The notes under the pieces are model-generated. The model searched no databases. It saw nothing but the letters and a program-made list of their open reading frames with translations, and was not told where the DNA came from. A program made the position numbers and the translations under genes. Shown here piece after piece: positions 1-5,783 of a stretch of 6,355 bases of DNA. This DNA is from Chloroflexi bacterium RBG_19FT_COMBO_48_23 (GTDB taxonomy: Bacteria; Chloroflexota; Dehalococcoidia; GIF9; UBA5620): the NCBI GenBank assembly GCA_001795315.1, contig MGOH01000020.1, positions 682-7,036 of the forward strand, in the 5' to 3' direction. Each line of letters starts with the position of its first letter. Positions within the stretch are counted from its first letter, which is position 1.

Positions 1-1108
1 TCAGCTTATTGACCCGTTTTCTGGAAAGAGCGACCTGGGGAAGAAACTGGTACGGGCAGTGAGCCAGCAGATTTTTGAGGAAGATGCGGCGAGGTTGCTG
101 CGGGGGGTCAGGCTGGCTGCTGAGCTGGGCTTTAAGATTGAGCCTGGAACCGAGAGTTTAATTAGAAAAGATTGCCGATTGGCCAAGCTGGTTCCCGGGG
201 AAAGGCTGCGTGAAGAGATAGTGAGGATGCTGTCTCTGTCGGGTTCTGGTGAGATTGTGCGCTATCTGGATAAGTTAGGCCTGCTCACCGCGATAATTCC
301 TGAACTGGAGGAGATGAAAGGGGTGGAGCAGCCGAACGTGCACTATTGGGATGTCTTTGACCATTCTGTGGAGACGATAGCTACTGCCGAGTTTTTGCTA
401 CGGGAGAGCCGGTGGAAGTATGGAAAAAAGGACCTGTTGACAGTCACCCCGTGGTCTGAGGAGATAAGTCGGCATTTTGATGAGGATGTGTCCGGCGGCA
501 GCAATCGAAGGATACTGCTTAAGCTGGGAGCACTGATGCATGATATCGCCAAACCGGCGACCAAGACAGTTGATGAAACGGGCAGGACACGTTTTCTGGG
601 GCATACCAAGCAGGGAGCAGGTGTAGCGGCTGAGATTTTAGAGCGGCTGCGGTTCAGCAATCGGGAGATAAGGTTGGTGGAAAATCTTGTTTATCACCAT
701 CTCCGTCCCGCCCAGATGGCTAACGAAGGTTTGCCTACCAGCCGGGCTATTTATCGCTATTTCCGTGATGCCGAGGATGCTGGTATCGATATTCTGTTTC
801 TGGCGCTGGCCGATTATCTGGCCACTAATGGGCCGCGGCTTGACATTGAGGAATGGAAACAGCATAATCTTTTGATTAATTATATATTGACCGAGCATGT
901 GAAACAGGAGTCTGAAGTTTTGCCGGTCAAACTGATTGACGGACATGATTTAATGGATATTTTTGGCTTGAGTCCGGGGCGTCTGATTGGTGAGCTTCTG
1001 ACCGAGGTACGTGAGGCTCAGGTGGCTGGTGAATTGAGCACACGGGAGGAAGCCATAGAGCTGGTGCGTAAAGAGTTGGAGAAACGGCAGTGCGGCATGG
1101 CTTGCTAA
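1..1108 (+). CDS. Poly(A) polymerase / CCA tRNA nucleotidyltransferase family protein with HD domain (5' partial)
   Basis: This is the C-terminal part of a class II nucleotidyltransferase, the family that adds CCA or A residues to RNA 3' ends in the cytoplasm. The frame is open from base 2 to the TAA at 1106-1108, so the gene begins before the window; the GTG at 59 is internal because family sequence continues upstream of it. The first residues read LIDPFSGKSDLGKKLVRA, the end of the catalytic head (family pattern LIDPFGG..DL..G.IRA). FEEDAARLLRGVRLAAELGF (about 74-133) is the RNA-binding neck motif, followed by GERLREEI. An HD domain follows: first His at 362-364 (VFDHS), the HD pair at 539-544 (LMHDIAKP), two His at 695-700 (YHHLRP) and an Asp at 812-814 (LADYL), giving a full set of metal-ligand candidates. 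The catalytic Asp residues lie outside the window, so CCA-adding and poly(A)-type activity cannot be told apart. The family assignment is firm; the precise substrate is not. Confidence 0.92.
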   Translation, partial: QLIDPFSGKSDLGKKLVRAVSQQIFEEDAARLLRGVRLAAELGFKIEPGTESLIRKDCRLAKLVPGERLREEIVRMLSLSGSGEIVRYLDKLGLLTAIIPELEEMKGVEQPNVHYWDVFDHSVETIATAEFLLRESRWKYGKKDLLTVTPWSEEISRHFDEDVSGGSNRRILLKLGALMHDIAKPATKTVDETGRTRFLGHTKQGAGVAAEILERLRFSNREIRLVENLVYHHLRPAQMANEGLPTSRAIYRYFRDAEDAGIDILFLALADYLATNGPRLDIEEWKQHNLLINYILTEHVKQESEVLPVKLIDGHDLMDIFGLSPGRLIGELLTEVREAQVAGELSTREEAIELVRKELEKRQCGMAC

Positions 1109-1130
1109 AATTGTTGGCTTAGGCTAAAAT
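1102..1130 (+). promoter_or_regulatory. Candidate sigma70-type promoter for secD-secF
   Basis: TTGCTA (1102-1107, 4/6 to TTGACA) and TAAAAT (1125-1130, 5/6 to TATAAT) are separated by exactly 17 bp. The -35 box overlaps the last codons of the upstream nucleotidyltransferase gene. Transcription would start near 1137, leaving a leader of about 37 nt before the secD start. This is prediction by eye only; read-through from the upstream gene is equally possible because no terminator is visible between the two. Confidence 0.4.
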
Positions 1131-1157
1131 CTCGTGCTGTTGTTATATTAGATTCTG

Positions 1158-1166
1158 AGGAAAAGG
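1158..1166 (+). promoter_or_regulatory. Ribosome binding site that fixes the TTG start of secD
   Basis: The purine-rich AGGAAAAGG ends 7 nt before the TTG at 1174. An in-frame TGA at 1156-1158 rules out any start further upstream, and no ATG or GTG lies between that stop and the TTG, so this site supports a TTG initiation codon. Confidence 0.6.
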
Positions 1167-1173
1167 TAGTAAA

Positions 1174-2508
1174 TTGAGAAAAGGAAACACCCCGTTACTA
1201 ATTTTCATACTGATTCTTTTCGCCTTTTGCGTATGGGTGATATTGCCGGGCAGTGACATATTCGGCAGAGATGAGTTTAAGTTAGGGCTTGACCTCAAAG
1301 GAGGCAGCCATTTAGTTTACAGCATTGATCTGACGAAGAAAGACCCGGCACAGACCGATGCCGATGTTATCGAAAGTGTGAAGCTGAAAATCGAGCGGCG
1401 CGTTAATGCCTACGGTGTGACCGAGCCGATAGTACAGACAATTCGGAATGAGCGAGGCAGTTTTGTTCTGGTCCAGCTCCCAGGGGTCACGGATATCGAC
1501 GAGGCGATTAAGCTTATCGGCCAGACGGCTGAGCTTGATTTCAGAGAGATTACGCTTGGTGAGGATGGCGAGCCGGTGCTCGATGAGGAAGGCAACCCGC
1601 AATGGGTCATTGCTAAGGCTAAAGGCAGTGATGGCCAGGAAAGGGAGCTCACCGGCAAGTATCTAAAGCCAAATGCCCAGGTAGTTTTAACGCCACAGAC
1701 CAATGAGCCTGAGGTTGCCTTCGAATGGAATACGGAAGGCGCCATTCTTTTTGAGCAGATTACCCAGCGCAACTTGCAAAAACCTCTGGGTATATTCTTA
1801 GACGACCAGCTCATTTCGGCTCCGACGGTGCAAGCCGTTATTAAGGAGAAAGGGGTTATCACTGGAGTGAAGCTAGACGAAGCCAGGACACTGGCTATAC
1901 AGCTTAACTCTGGCTCCCTGGATGTGCCCCTGACTGTGGTTGAACGCAGAGATATTGGGGCTACCCTGGGAGAAGATTCTCTGAGGAAAAGTCTGATGGC
2001 AGGGATAATCGGGTCAGCCATGGTAATTATATTTATGATTGCCTATTATCGTTTCTCCGGTTTTGTGGCTTGCCTGGCGCTGCTGGTCTTTGTAGCATTG
2101 AACCTGGCTATTTTTAAGCTGCTCCCTGTGGTTTTGACGCTCCCGGGCATTGCCGGCTTTATTGTATCCATAGGTATGGGAGTAGATGGGAACGTTCTTG
2201 TGGCTGAGCGTTTGAAAGAGGAATTGAGACGAGGGCGTACTCTGGGTGCGGCGGTAGAGGAAGGCTTCCGCCAGTCCTGGTCGGCTATTTTGGATGCCAA
2301 CGTGACCGTCTTTATCGCCTGTGCCGTCCTCTATTGGCTGGGGAATACGTTCGGTAATTTCTTGGTCATAGGTTTTGCCACCACTCTATTCATCGGCACA
2401 GCCTTGAGTATGTTTACACAGGTTGTGGTTACCAGGACTTTCATGCGTACATTCGTAGGACTTGGGGTAGCAAAAAGCCCTGGCGCTTATGGAGTATTGA
2501 AGCAATGA
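1174..2508 (+). CDS. secD: Protein translocase subunit SecD
   Basis: SecD is the larger half of the SecDF membrane complex, which uses the proton motive force to help complete protein export through SecYEG. The 444-residue product starts with a membrane segment (about 7-25), then GLDLKGG (38-44), the hallmark at the start of the large extracytoplasmic domain. That domain includes ERRVNAYGVTEP (75-86), VQLPGV (100-105) and the P1 head region. From about 270 come five further membrane segments. The fourth segment carries GMGVDGNVLVAERLKEE (334-350), matching the family pattern G.AVDANV.IFER..EE; Asp338 corresponds to the proton-relay Asp340 of Thermus thermophilus SecDF. Gly for Ala next to this Asp (DGN rather than DAN) is a small departure. 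The start is TTG, the only possible one given the in-frame TGA at 1156-1158. secD overlaps secF by 4 bp. No yajC lies immediately upstream, where many bacteria have it. Confidence 0.97.
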   Translation: MRKGNTPLLIFILILFAFCVWVILPGSDIFGRDEFKLGLDLKGGSHLVYSIDLTKKDPAQTDADVIESVKLKIERRVNAYGVTEPIVQTIRNERGSFVLVQLPGVTDIDEAIKLIGQTAELDFREITLGEDGEPVLDEEGNPQWVIAKAKGSDGQERELTGKYLKPNAQVVLTPQTNEPEVAFEWNTEGAILFEQITQRNLQKPLGIFLDDQLISAPTVQAVIKEKGVITGVKLDEARTLAIQLNSGSLDVPLTVVERRDIGATLGEDSLRKSLMAGIIGSAMVIIFMIAYYRFSGFVACLALLVFVALNLAIFKLLPVVLTLPGIAGFIVSIGMGVDGNVLVAERLKEELRRGRTLGAAVEEGFRQSWSAILDANVTVFIACAVLYWLGNTFGNFLVIGFATTLFIGTALSMFTQVVVTRTFMRTFVGLGVAKSPGAYGVLKQ

Positions 2509-3425
2509 TTGATTTAGTTGGTAAAAGACTCTGGTTTTTTCTTATCTCGGCAATAGTGATAATTCCGGGCATAATCTCACTGGCTGTTTTCGGGCTGAAG
2601 CCGGGAGTAGATTTCAGCAGCGGTACTGCCATGACCTTGAGTTTCGATAAGGGAGTAGAGCTAAGCCAGTTGCGCCAGGAATTAACTGACCTGGGTTATG
2701 ATAGGGCTGTTGTTCAGCCTGCTGGCGAAGAAGAGTTCTTTATTCGGCTCCCCGAAATATCTGCTGAAGAAAACACGAGGCTAAAGGAAGGTTTAGAGAC
2801 AGGATTGGATGCAAAGCTTACAATTAGCAGCCTTTACAGCGTTTCGCCGGTTGTAGCTGCAGGGACGGTGCGTAACACTATTATAGCTATTGTAGTTGCT
2901 TCTGTAGGCATCTTGCTCTATATTTCCTGGGCATTCCGCAAGATGCCCAATCCCATTCGGTGGGGCACCTGCGCTGTTATCGCCCTGGTGCACGATTTGG
3001 TGGTGGTTATCGCTGTCTTCTCAATTTTGGGCTGGGTGGCTGGGGTGGAAGTTGACGCCTTGTTTGTTACCGGCGTGTTAGCGGTTGTCGGCGTCAGTGT
3101 CAACAACATTGTGGTTGTCTTTGACCGAATCCGAGAGAATGTGAAGCGAGGGGTGAGCCGTGACTTTGAAGTGACAGCAAACTGCGGTATCACCGAGTCT
3201 CTGGGTCGCTCTTTAAATACAGGTCTGGCTACTCTTTTCGTTATAGTAGCGCTTTTTCTGCTTGGCGGAACAACTACCCATAACCTGGTATTGGCGCTTC
3301 TCATCGGCATCGCTACCGGAATCTACTCTTCACTGTGCATTGCCGGGCAGCTTCTGGTAGTTTGGGAAAAGGGTAATTGGGGCAGACTATCCTCCTTGCG
3401 AAATCAGGTCGAGACTTCTGCCTGA
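2505..3425 (+). CDS. secF: Protein translocase subunit SecF
   Basis: SecF is the smaller partner of SecD in the proton-driven export complex. Its ATG lies inside the end of secD (ATGA, 2505-2508), with GGAG at 2491-2494 ten bases upstream, which implies translational coupling. The 306 residues have membrane segment 1 (about 8-29), the signature GVDFSSGT (34-41; usual form G.DF.GGT, so Ser39 replaces a Gly), a periplasmic domain to about 120, then YSVSPVVAAGT and five membrane segments. HDLVVVIAVFSILG (163-176) and FDRIRENVKRG (206-216) are typical. The odd point is at 199-202: family members read INDT or LNDT, whereas this protein reads VNNI. Asn201 (codon AAC, 3105-3107) therefore sits where the conserved Asp (Asp637 of T. 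thermophilus SecDF) should be. Arg235 in LGRSL matches Arg671, with the same 34-residue spacing. The length is normal for the family and the frame is intact. Confidence 0.97.
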   Translation: MIDLVGKRLWFFLISAIVIIPGIISLAVFGLKPGVDFSSGTAMTLSFDKGVELSQLRQELTDLGYDRAVVQPAGEEEFFIRLPEISAEENTRLKEGLETGLDAKLTISSLYSVSPVVAAGTVRNTIIAIVVASVGILLYISWAFRKMPNPIRWGTCAVIALVHDLVVVIAVFSILGWVAGVEVDALFVTGVLAVVGVSVNNIVVVFDRIRENVKRGVSRDFEVTANCGITESLGRSLNTGLATLFVIVALFLLGGTTTHNLVLALLIGIATGIYSSLCIAGQLLVVWEKGNWGRLSSLRNQVETSA

Positions 3426-3478
3426 CTTAGCTGCGGTCTCTGGAATAGGTTAGAATTTTCTTGGACTGCCGATTGATT

Positions 3479-4510
3479 TTACAGTTCGTGCATGTCCTTT
3501 ACCATTCTTATGAAGTTGTCGAAATTTACCGGCTTTGTTCTGGACTCTTGTTTGCCCAAGGGGTCGGAGATTTGTCGGTTTCCCCTTAGAATATCAAGCG
3601 TGGCACCTACGGATAGGGCCAGCGCCTCAAGATGATATCCGCCTTCCAGGGTGAACACCATGCGTCCCTGGCACAACATGTCGGCCAGGGTTTTGGTGAT
3701 TTCTACCAGGCGGGCGAAACCGGATATACTTACCTGCATTGAAGCCAGGCTGTCAGCCCAGTGGGCATCATAGCCAGCGGAGACCATAATTAGCTGTGGT
3801 TCGAAGCGTTCGGCTGCCGGTGCCAATATATCTTCGAAGACTGCTTGATATTCGTCATCTCCCCAGCCAGCCAGAAGTGGCACATTAACAGTGAAGCCTT
3901 CGCCGTCTCTGGCTCCGGTCTCATCGATGCTACCGGTTCCCGGATAGAATGGGTATTCGTGAGTGGAGAAATAGAGGACGTGCGGGTCGGCATAGAAAGT
4001 GTCCTGTGTGCCGTTGCCGTGGTGGACATCGAAATCGACGATAAGTATTCTCTGGATGTCGAAGTTAGCCATGGCGTACTTGGCAGCTATAGCTATGTTG
4101 TTGAACAGGCAGAAGCCCATGGCTTGCCAGCATGTGGCGTGATGCCCTGGTGGCCTGACCAGGGCGAAAGCGCTGTTAACCTGCCTGTTCATCACTGCAT
4201 CGACTGCTGTCAAAGCACCACCGGCAGCATGGATAGCCGCATTGTATGAGCCAGGTGACGTCACGGTATCAGGGTCAAGCCAGCCGCCTCCTCTTTCCGC
4301 TTGATTTTGGATTGTGGAGATGTATTCGGGGGCGTGCACTGCGGCTAATTCGTCAATTGTGGCGGCGCGGGGTGATAGTAAGACAAGCTTGTCCTTAAGA
4401 TTGTTCTCCTCAAGATTTGACATGATGGCTACCAATCTCTGGGCATTCTCGACATGTGTTCCGGTATCGTGGTCTAGATAGACCGGGTCGTAAATCAGGC
4501 CGACATTCAT
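3479..4510 (-). CDS. Histone deacetylase family protein (AcuC / acetylpolyamine amidohydrolase type)
   Basis: This is a zinc-dependent amidohydrolase of the arginase/deacetylase fold, expected in the cytoplasm; bacterial members deacetylate acetylated proteins such as acetyl-CoA synthetase, or acetylated polyamines. The 343 residues are full length for the family. Visible motifs are LVRPPGHHA (118-126, active-site His123-His124), GFCLFNNIAIAAKYA (132-146), the zinc motif DFDVHHGNGT (159-168, ligands Asp161 and His163), the third zinc ligand Asp248 in SAGYDAH, and the catalytic Tyr292 in EGGYH. The N-terminal motif, commonly HPEN.ERL, reads HVENAQRL (19-26). All catalytic residues are present, so the enzyme should be active; the sequence does not reveal the substrate. 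The ATG at 4508-4510 has AAGGTG ten bases upstream on its own strand. The gene converges with secF and diverges from the metal transporter. No acetyl-CoA synthetase or acetyltransferase gene is adjacent to suggest the target. Confidence 0.95.
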   Translation of the reverse strand: MNVGLIYDPVYLDHDTGTHVENAQRLVAIMSNLEENNLKDKLVLLSPRAATIDELAAVHAPEYISTIQNQAERGGGWLDPDTVTSPGSYNAAIHAAGGALTAVDAVMNRQVNSAFALVRPPGHHATCWQAMGFCLFNNIAIAAKYAMANFDIQRILIVDFDVHHGNGTQDTFYADPHVLYFSTHEYPFYPGTGSIDETGARDGEGFTVNVPLLAGWGDDEYQAVFEDILAPAAERFEPQLIMVSAGYDAHWADSLASMQVSISGFARLVEITKTLADMLCQGRMVFTLEGGYHLEALALSVGATLDILRGNRQISDPLGKQESRTKPVNFDNFIRMVKDMHEL

Positions 4511-4520
4511 TGTAATTAGG

Positions 4521-4526
4521 CACCTT
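4521..4526 (-). promoter_or_regulatory. Ribosome binding site of the deacetylase gene
   Basis: Read on the minus strand this is AAGGTG, a good partial match to the anti-16S sequence, ending ten bases before the ATG at 4510. It supports the chosen start. Confidence 0.5.
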
Positions 4527-4567
4527 GAAAGTTGCTTAAGCTCAATCTTACTAAAAAGGGCGTACCT

Positions 4568-4596
4568 ATAATATCAAAGCTGGGTCTGGCGAGCAA
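4568..4596 (-). promoter_or_regulatory. Candidate promoter for the deacetylase gene
   Basis: On the minus strand TTGCTC (4596-4591, 3/6 to TTGACA) and TATTAT (4573-4568, 5/6 to TATAAT) are 17 bp apart. Transcription would start near 4561, giving a leader of about 50 nt before the ATG at 4510. The same AT-rich spot reads TATAAT on the plus strand (4567-4572), but no acceptable -35 box lies at the right distance for that orientation. Prediction by eye. Confidence 0.35.
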
Positions 4597-4633
4597 TATA
4601 TTGAATGGTTCATAGACCATGTGTGCGATAGAC

Positions 4634-4662
4634 TTGTTTTGTCAAGGCACAGGTGGTAAACT
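4634..4662 (+). promoter_or_regulatory. Weak candidate promoter for the metal transporter gene
   Basis: TTGTTT (4634-4639, 3/6) and TAAACT (4657-4662, 4/6) are 17 bp apart. A start near 4669 would leave a leader of about 37 nt before the ATG at 4706. The match is weak. If real, it places the upstream in-frame ATG at 4619 outside the transcript and supports the shorter protein. Confidence 0.22.
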
Positions 4663-4705
4663 CGTAGCCCGAAAAACTAATTGTAACAAAGGAAAAAGCT
4701 ATCTT

Positions 4706-5614
4706 ATGTTTTCAACTGAAAGAGGGGCTGCTAACCTTTTAATTGGGGTCGTTGTCAGCCTTATACTGCTTAAGGTGATTGTTGGCTGGATTAGCGGCAG
4801 CATAAGCGTGTTTGCCCAGGCGGCGGATAGCTTTCTTGATCTCTTCGCTGGGCTGGTCACTTTTTTTGCCGTTCGCATTGCCACCAAGCCGGCTGATGAG
4901 GAGCATCCCTTTGGACATGGCAAGGTGGAAGATATAGCTGGTGTGGTGCAGGGGGTACTTATCTTTATTGCTGCTGCAGTGATAGTATATTCATCAGCCG
5001 AGCGTATAGTAAACAAGACTCCTATCGAGATGGCTGAGGCAGGCATTGGGGCAATGGCGGTCTCCATGGTCGCCAGTATTCTGCTTTCGCGCCACTTGCT
5101 AAAAGTTTCCCGAGCTACCGGCTCGGTGGTACTGGAGGCCAACGCCCGCAACATCACTGGTGATATCTACTCTACCGCAGCAGTTTTGGTTGGACTGCTC
5201 GTGGCGCGCCTTACTGGACTTAGCATTTTTGATCCGATAATGGCTATTGGTATGGCGATTTATATTGCAAAAATAGCCTATGATACATTAGGCAAACCGC
5301 TTCTTGGACTGGTGGACGCCAGCCTTCCACGTTCTGATCAGGCGGTGATAGAATCCTGCTTAGCCGAGCAAGGCAGTCAGATAGTTGGTTTCCATCAATT
5401 ACGCACCCGCCGCTCTGGAAACCAGCGCTATATAGACCTTCATCTTGTAATGGCCAAAGGTTTTAGCCTGGAGCAGGCTCACCAGGTTTGTGACTTGTTG
5501 GAGATTGATATTCAGGCAAGATTGCCTCGAACCAATGTCACCATTCATGTTGAGCCCTGTGACGGCAAGTGTAAACATTGCCGTGTGAATTCTTCTGCCT
5601 GTCAGACCAAGTAG
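4706..5614 (+). CDS. Cation diffusion facilitator family metal transporter (YiiP/FieF-like)
   Basis: CDF proteins are inner-membrane antiporters that expel divalent metals (Zn, Fe, Mn, Cd and others) in exchange for protons. The 302-residue protein has about six membrane segments to residue 200, then a cytoplasmic metal-sensing domain. Compared with E. coli YiiP, the transport site has Asp41 and Asp45 (DSFLD) and Asp153, but Asn149 replaces the usual His (NITGD instead of H..xD). The loop site is kept (Asp64, His67, His71 in DEEHPFGHGK), as are the dimer-domain His residues 230, 246, 259 and 281. The tail carries a Cys cluster, CDGKCKHC (285-292), plus Cys299; short Cys tails occur in other CDF proteins. 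I chose ATG 4706, with AAAGGA at 4688-4693. An in-frame ATG at 4619 would add 29 residues, but these do not resemble the family and lack a ribosome site. The metal cannot be decided from sequence; Asn149 argues against assuming zinc. Confidence 0.94.
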   Translation: MFSTERGAANLLIGVVVSLILLKVIVGWISGSISVFAQAADSFLDLFAGLVTFFAVRIATKPADEEHPFGHGKVEDIAGVVQGVLIFIAAAVIVYSSAERIVNKTPIEMAEAGIGAMAVSMVASILLSRHLLKVSRATGSVVLEANARNITGDIYSTAAVLVGLLVARLTGLSIFDPIMAIGMAIYIAKIAYDTLGKPLLGLVDASLPRSDQAVIESCLAEQGSQIVGFHQLRTRRSGNQRYIDLHLVMAKGFSLEQAHQVCDLLEIDIQARLPRTNVTIHVEPCDGKCKHCRVNSSACQTK

Positions 5615-5651
5615 ATGGCTGTGTCGTACCGGTTGTTAAACTGAGAGCTTT

Positions 5652-5680
5652 TCGAGAATTTTTTGTTTTCATGCTAGAAT
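5652..5680 (+). promoter_or_regulatory. Candidate extended -10 promoter (P1) for the DegV-family gene
   Basis: TCGAGA (5652-5657, 4/6 to TTGACA), a 17-bp spacer and TAGAAT (5675-5680, 5/6 to TATAAT) preceded by TGC, an extended -10 element. Transcription would start near 5687, about 97 nt before the GTG start codon. Prediction by eye. Confidence 0.4.
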
Positions 5681-5687
5681 CAGCCTA

Positions 5688-5717
5688 TTGTATTCGGCAG
5701 CAGCAGTAGAATATAAT
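5688..5717 (+). promoter_or_regulatory. Candidate second promoter (P2) for the DegV-family gene, with a consensus -10
   Basis: A perfect TATAAT lies at 5712-5717. The best upstream element is TTGTAT (5688-5693, 3/6) with an 18-bp spacer. The predicted start, about 5724, falls inside the inverted repeat at 5717-5735. The weak -35 would fit a promoter that is regulated or helped by an activator. Confidence 0.35.
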
Positions 5718-5735
5718 ACCTAGCAGTCCTAGGTA
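5717..5735 (+). repeat. Perfect inverted repeat, operator-like, at the likely start of transcription
   Basis: TACCTAG (5717-5723) and CTAGGTA (5729-5735) are exact reverse complements around a 5-nt spacer, CAGTC. The left arm shares its first T with the consensus -10 box TATAAT, so a dimeric repressor bound here would block promoter P2. In a transcript from promoter P1 the same bases could form a 7-bp hairpin about 48 nt upstream of the GTG. No T-run follows, so it is not an intrinsic terminator. Confidence 0.5.
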
Positions 5736-5770
5736 CTCGGCAAAGGATAATGCGATAAGCAGTCTTTGGT

Positions 5771-5778
5771 AAAGGAGG
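5771..5778 (+). promoter_or_regulatory. Near-perfect ribosome binding site that fixes the GTG start of the DegV-family gene
   Basis: AAAGGAGG at 5771-5778 contains the full core AGGAGG and ends 5 nt before the GTG at 5784. It is the strongest ribosome site in the window and makes the GTG start secure. Confidence 0.75.
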
Positions 5779-5783
5779 AAGTC

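Noticed and set aside
1410..2021. A 203-codon open frame on the minus strand across secD
   Set aside because: It lies wholly inside secD, which has clear family motifs. Its translation is rich in Ser, Pro and Thr without recognisable motifs, as expected from the complement of a coding frame.
2918..3310. A 130-codon minus-strand open frame inside secF
   Set aside because: Its Thr- and Arg-rich translation is the complement of hydrophobic membrane codons, and no ribosome site or family motif was seen.
3426..3478. Possible bidirectional terminator between convergent secF and the deacetylase gene
   Set aside because: No inverted repeat of useful length was found in this 53-bp gap. Termination may be factor-dependent or lie inside the genes.
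3845..4249. A 134-codon plus-strand open frame antisense to the deacetylase gene
   Set aside because: The minus-strand frame here carries all the catalytic motifs of the deacetylase; the plus-strand translation shows no family resemblance.
4534..4541. 8-bp palindrome GCTTAAGC in the leader of the deacetylase gene
   Set aside because: It is short, and palindromes of this size are expected by chance; the flanking bases do not extend the symmetry.
5651..5664. Possible intrinsic terminator after the CDF gene, because of a run of six T at 5659-5664
   Set aside because: The bases before the T-run do not form a stable stem with an acceptable loop. The stretch fits better as part of a promoter for the downstream gene.
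5691..5713. Second inverted repeat TATTC / GAATA overlapping the P2 promoter
   Set aside because: The arms are only 5 bp with a 13-nt spacer and are AT-rich, so chance is a sufficient explanation.
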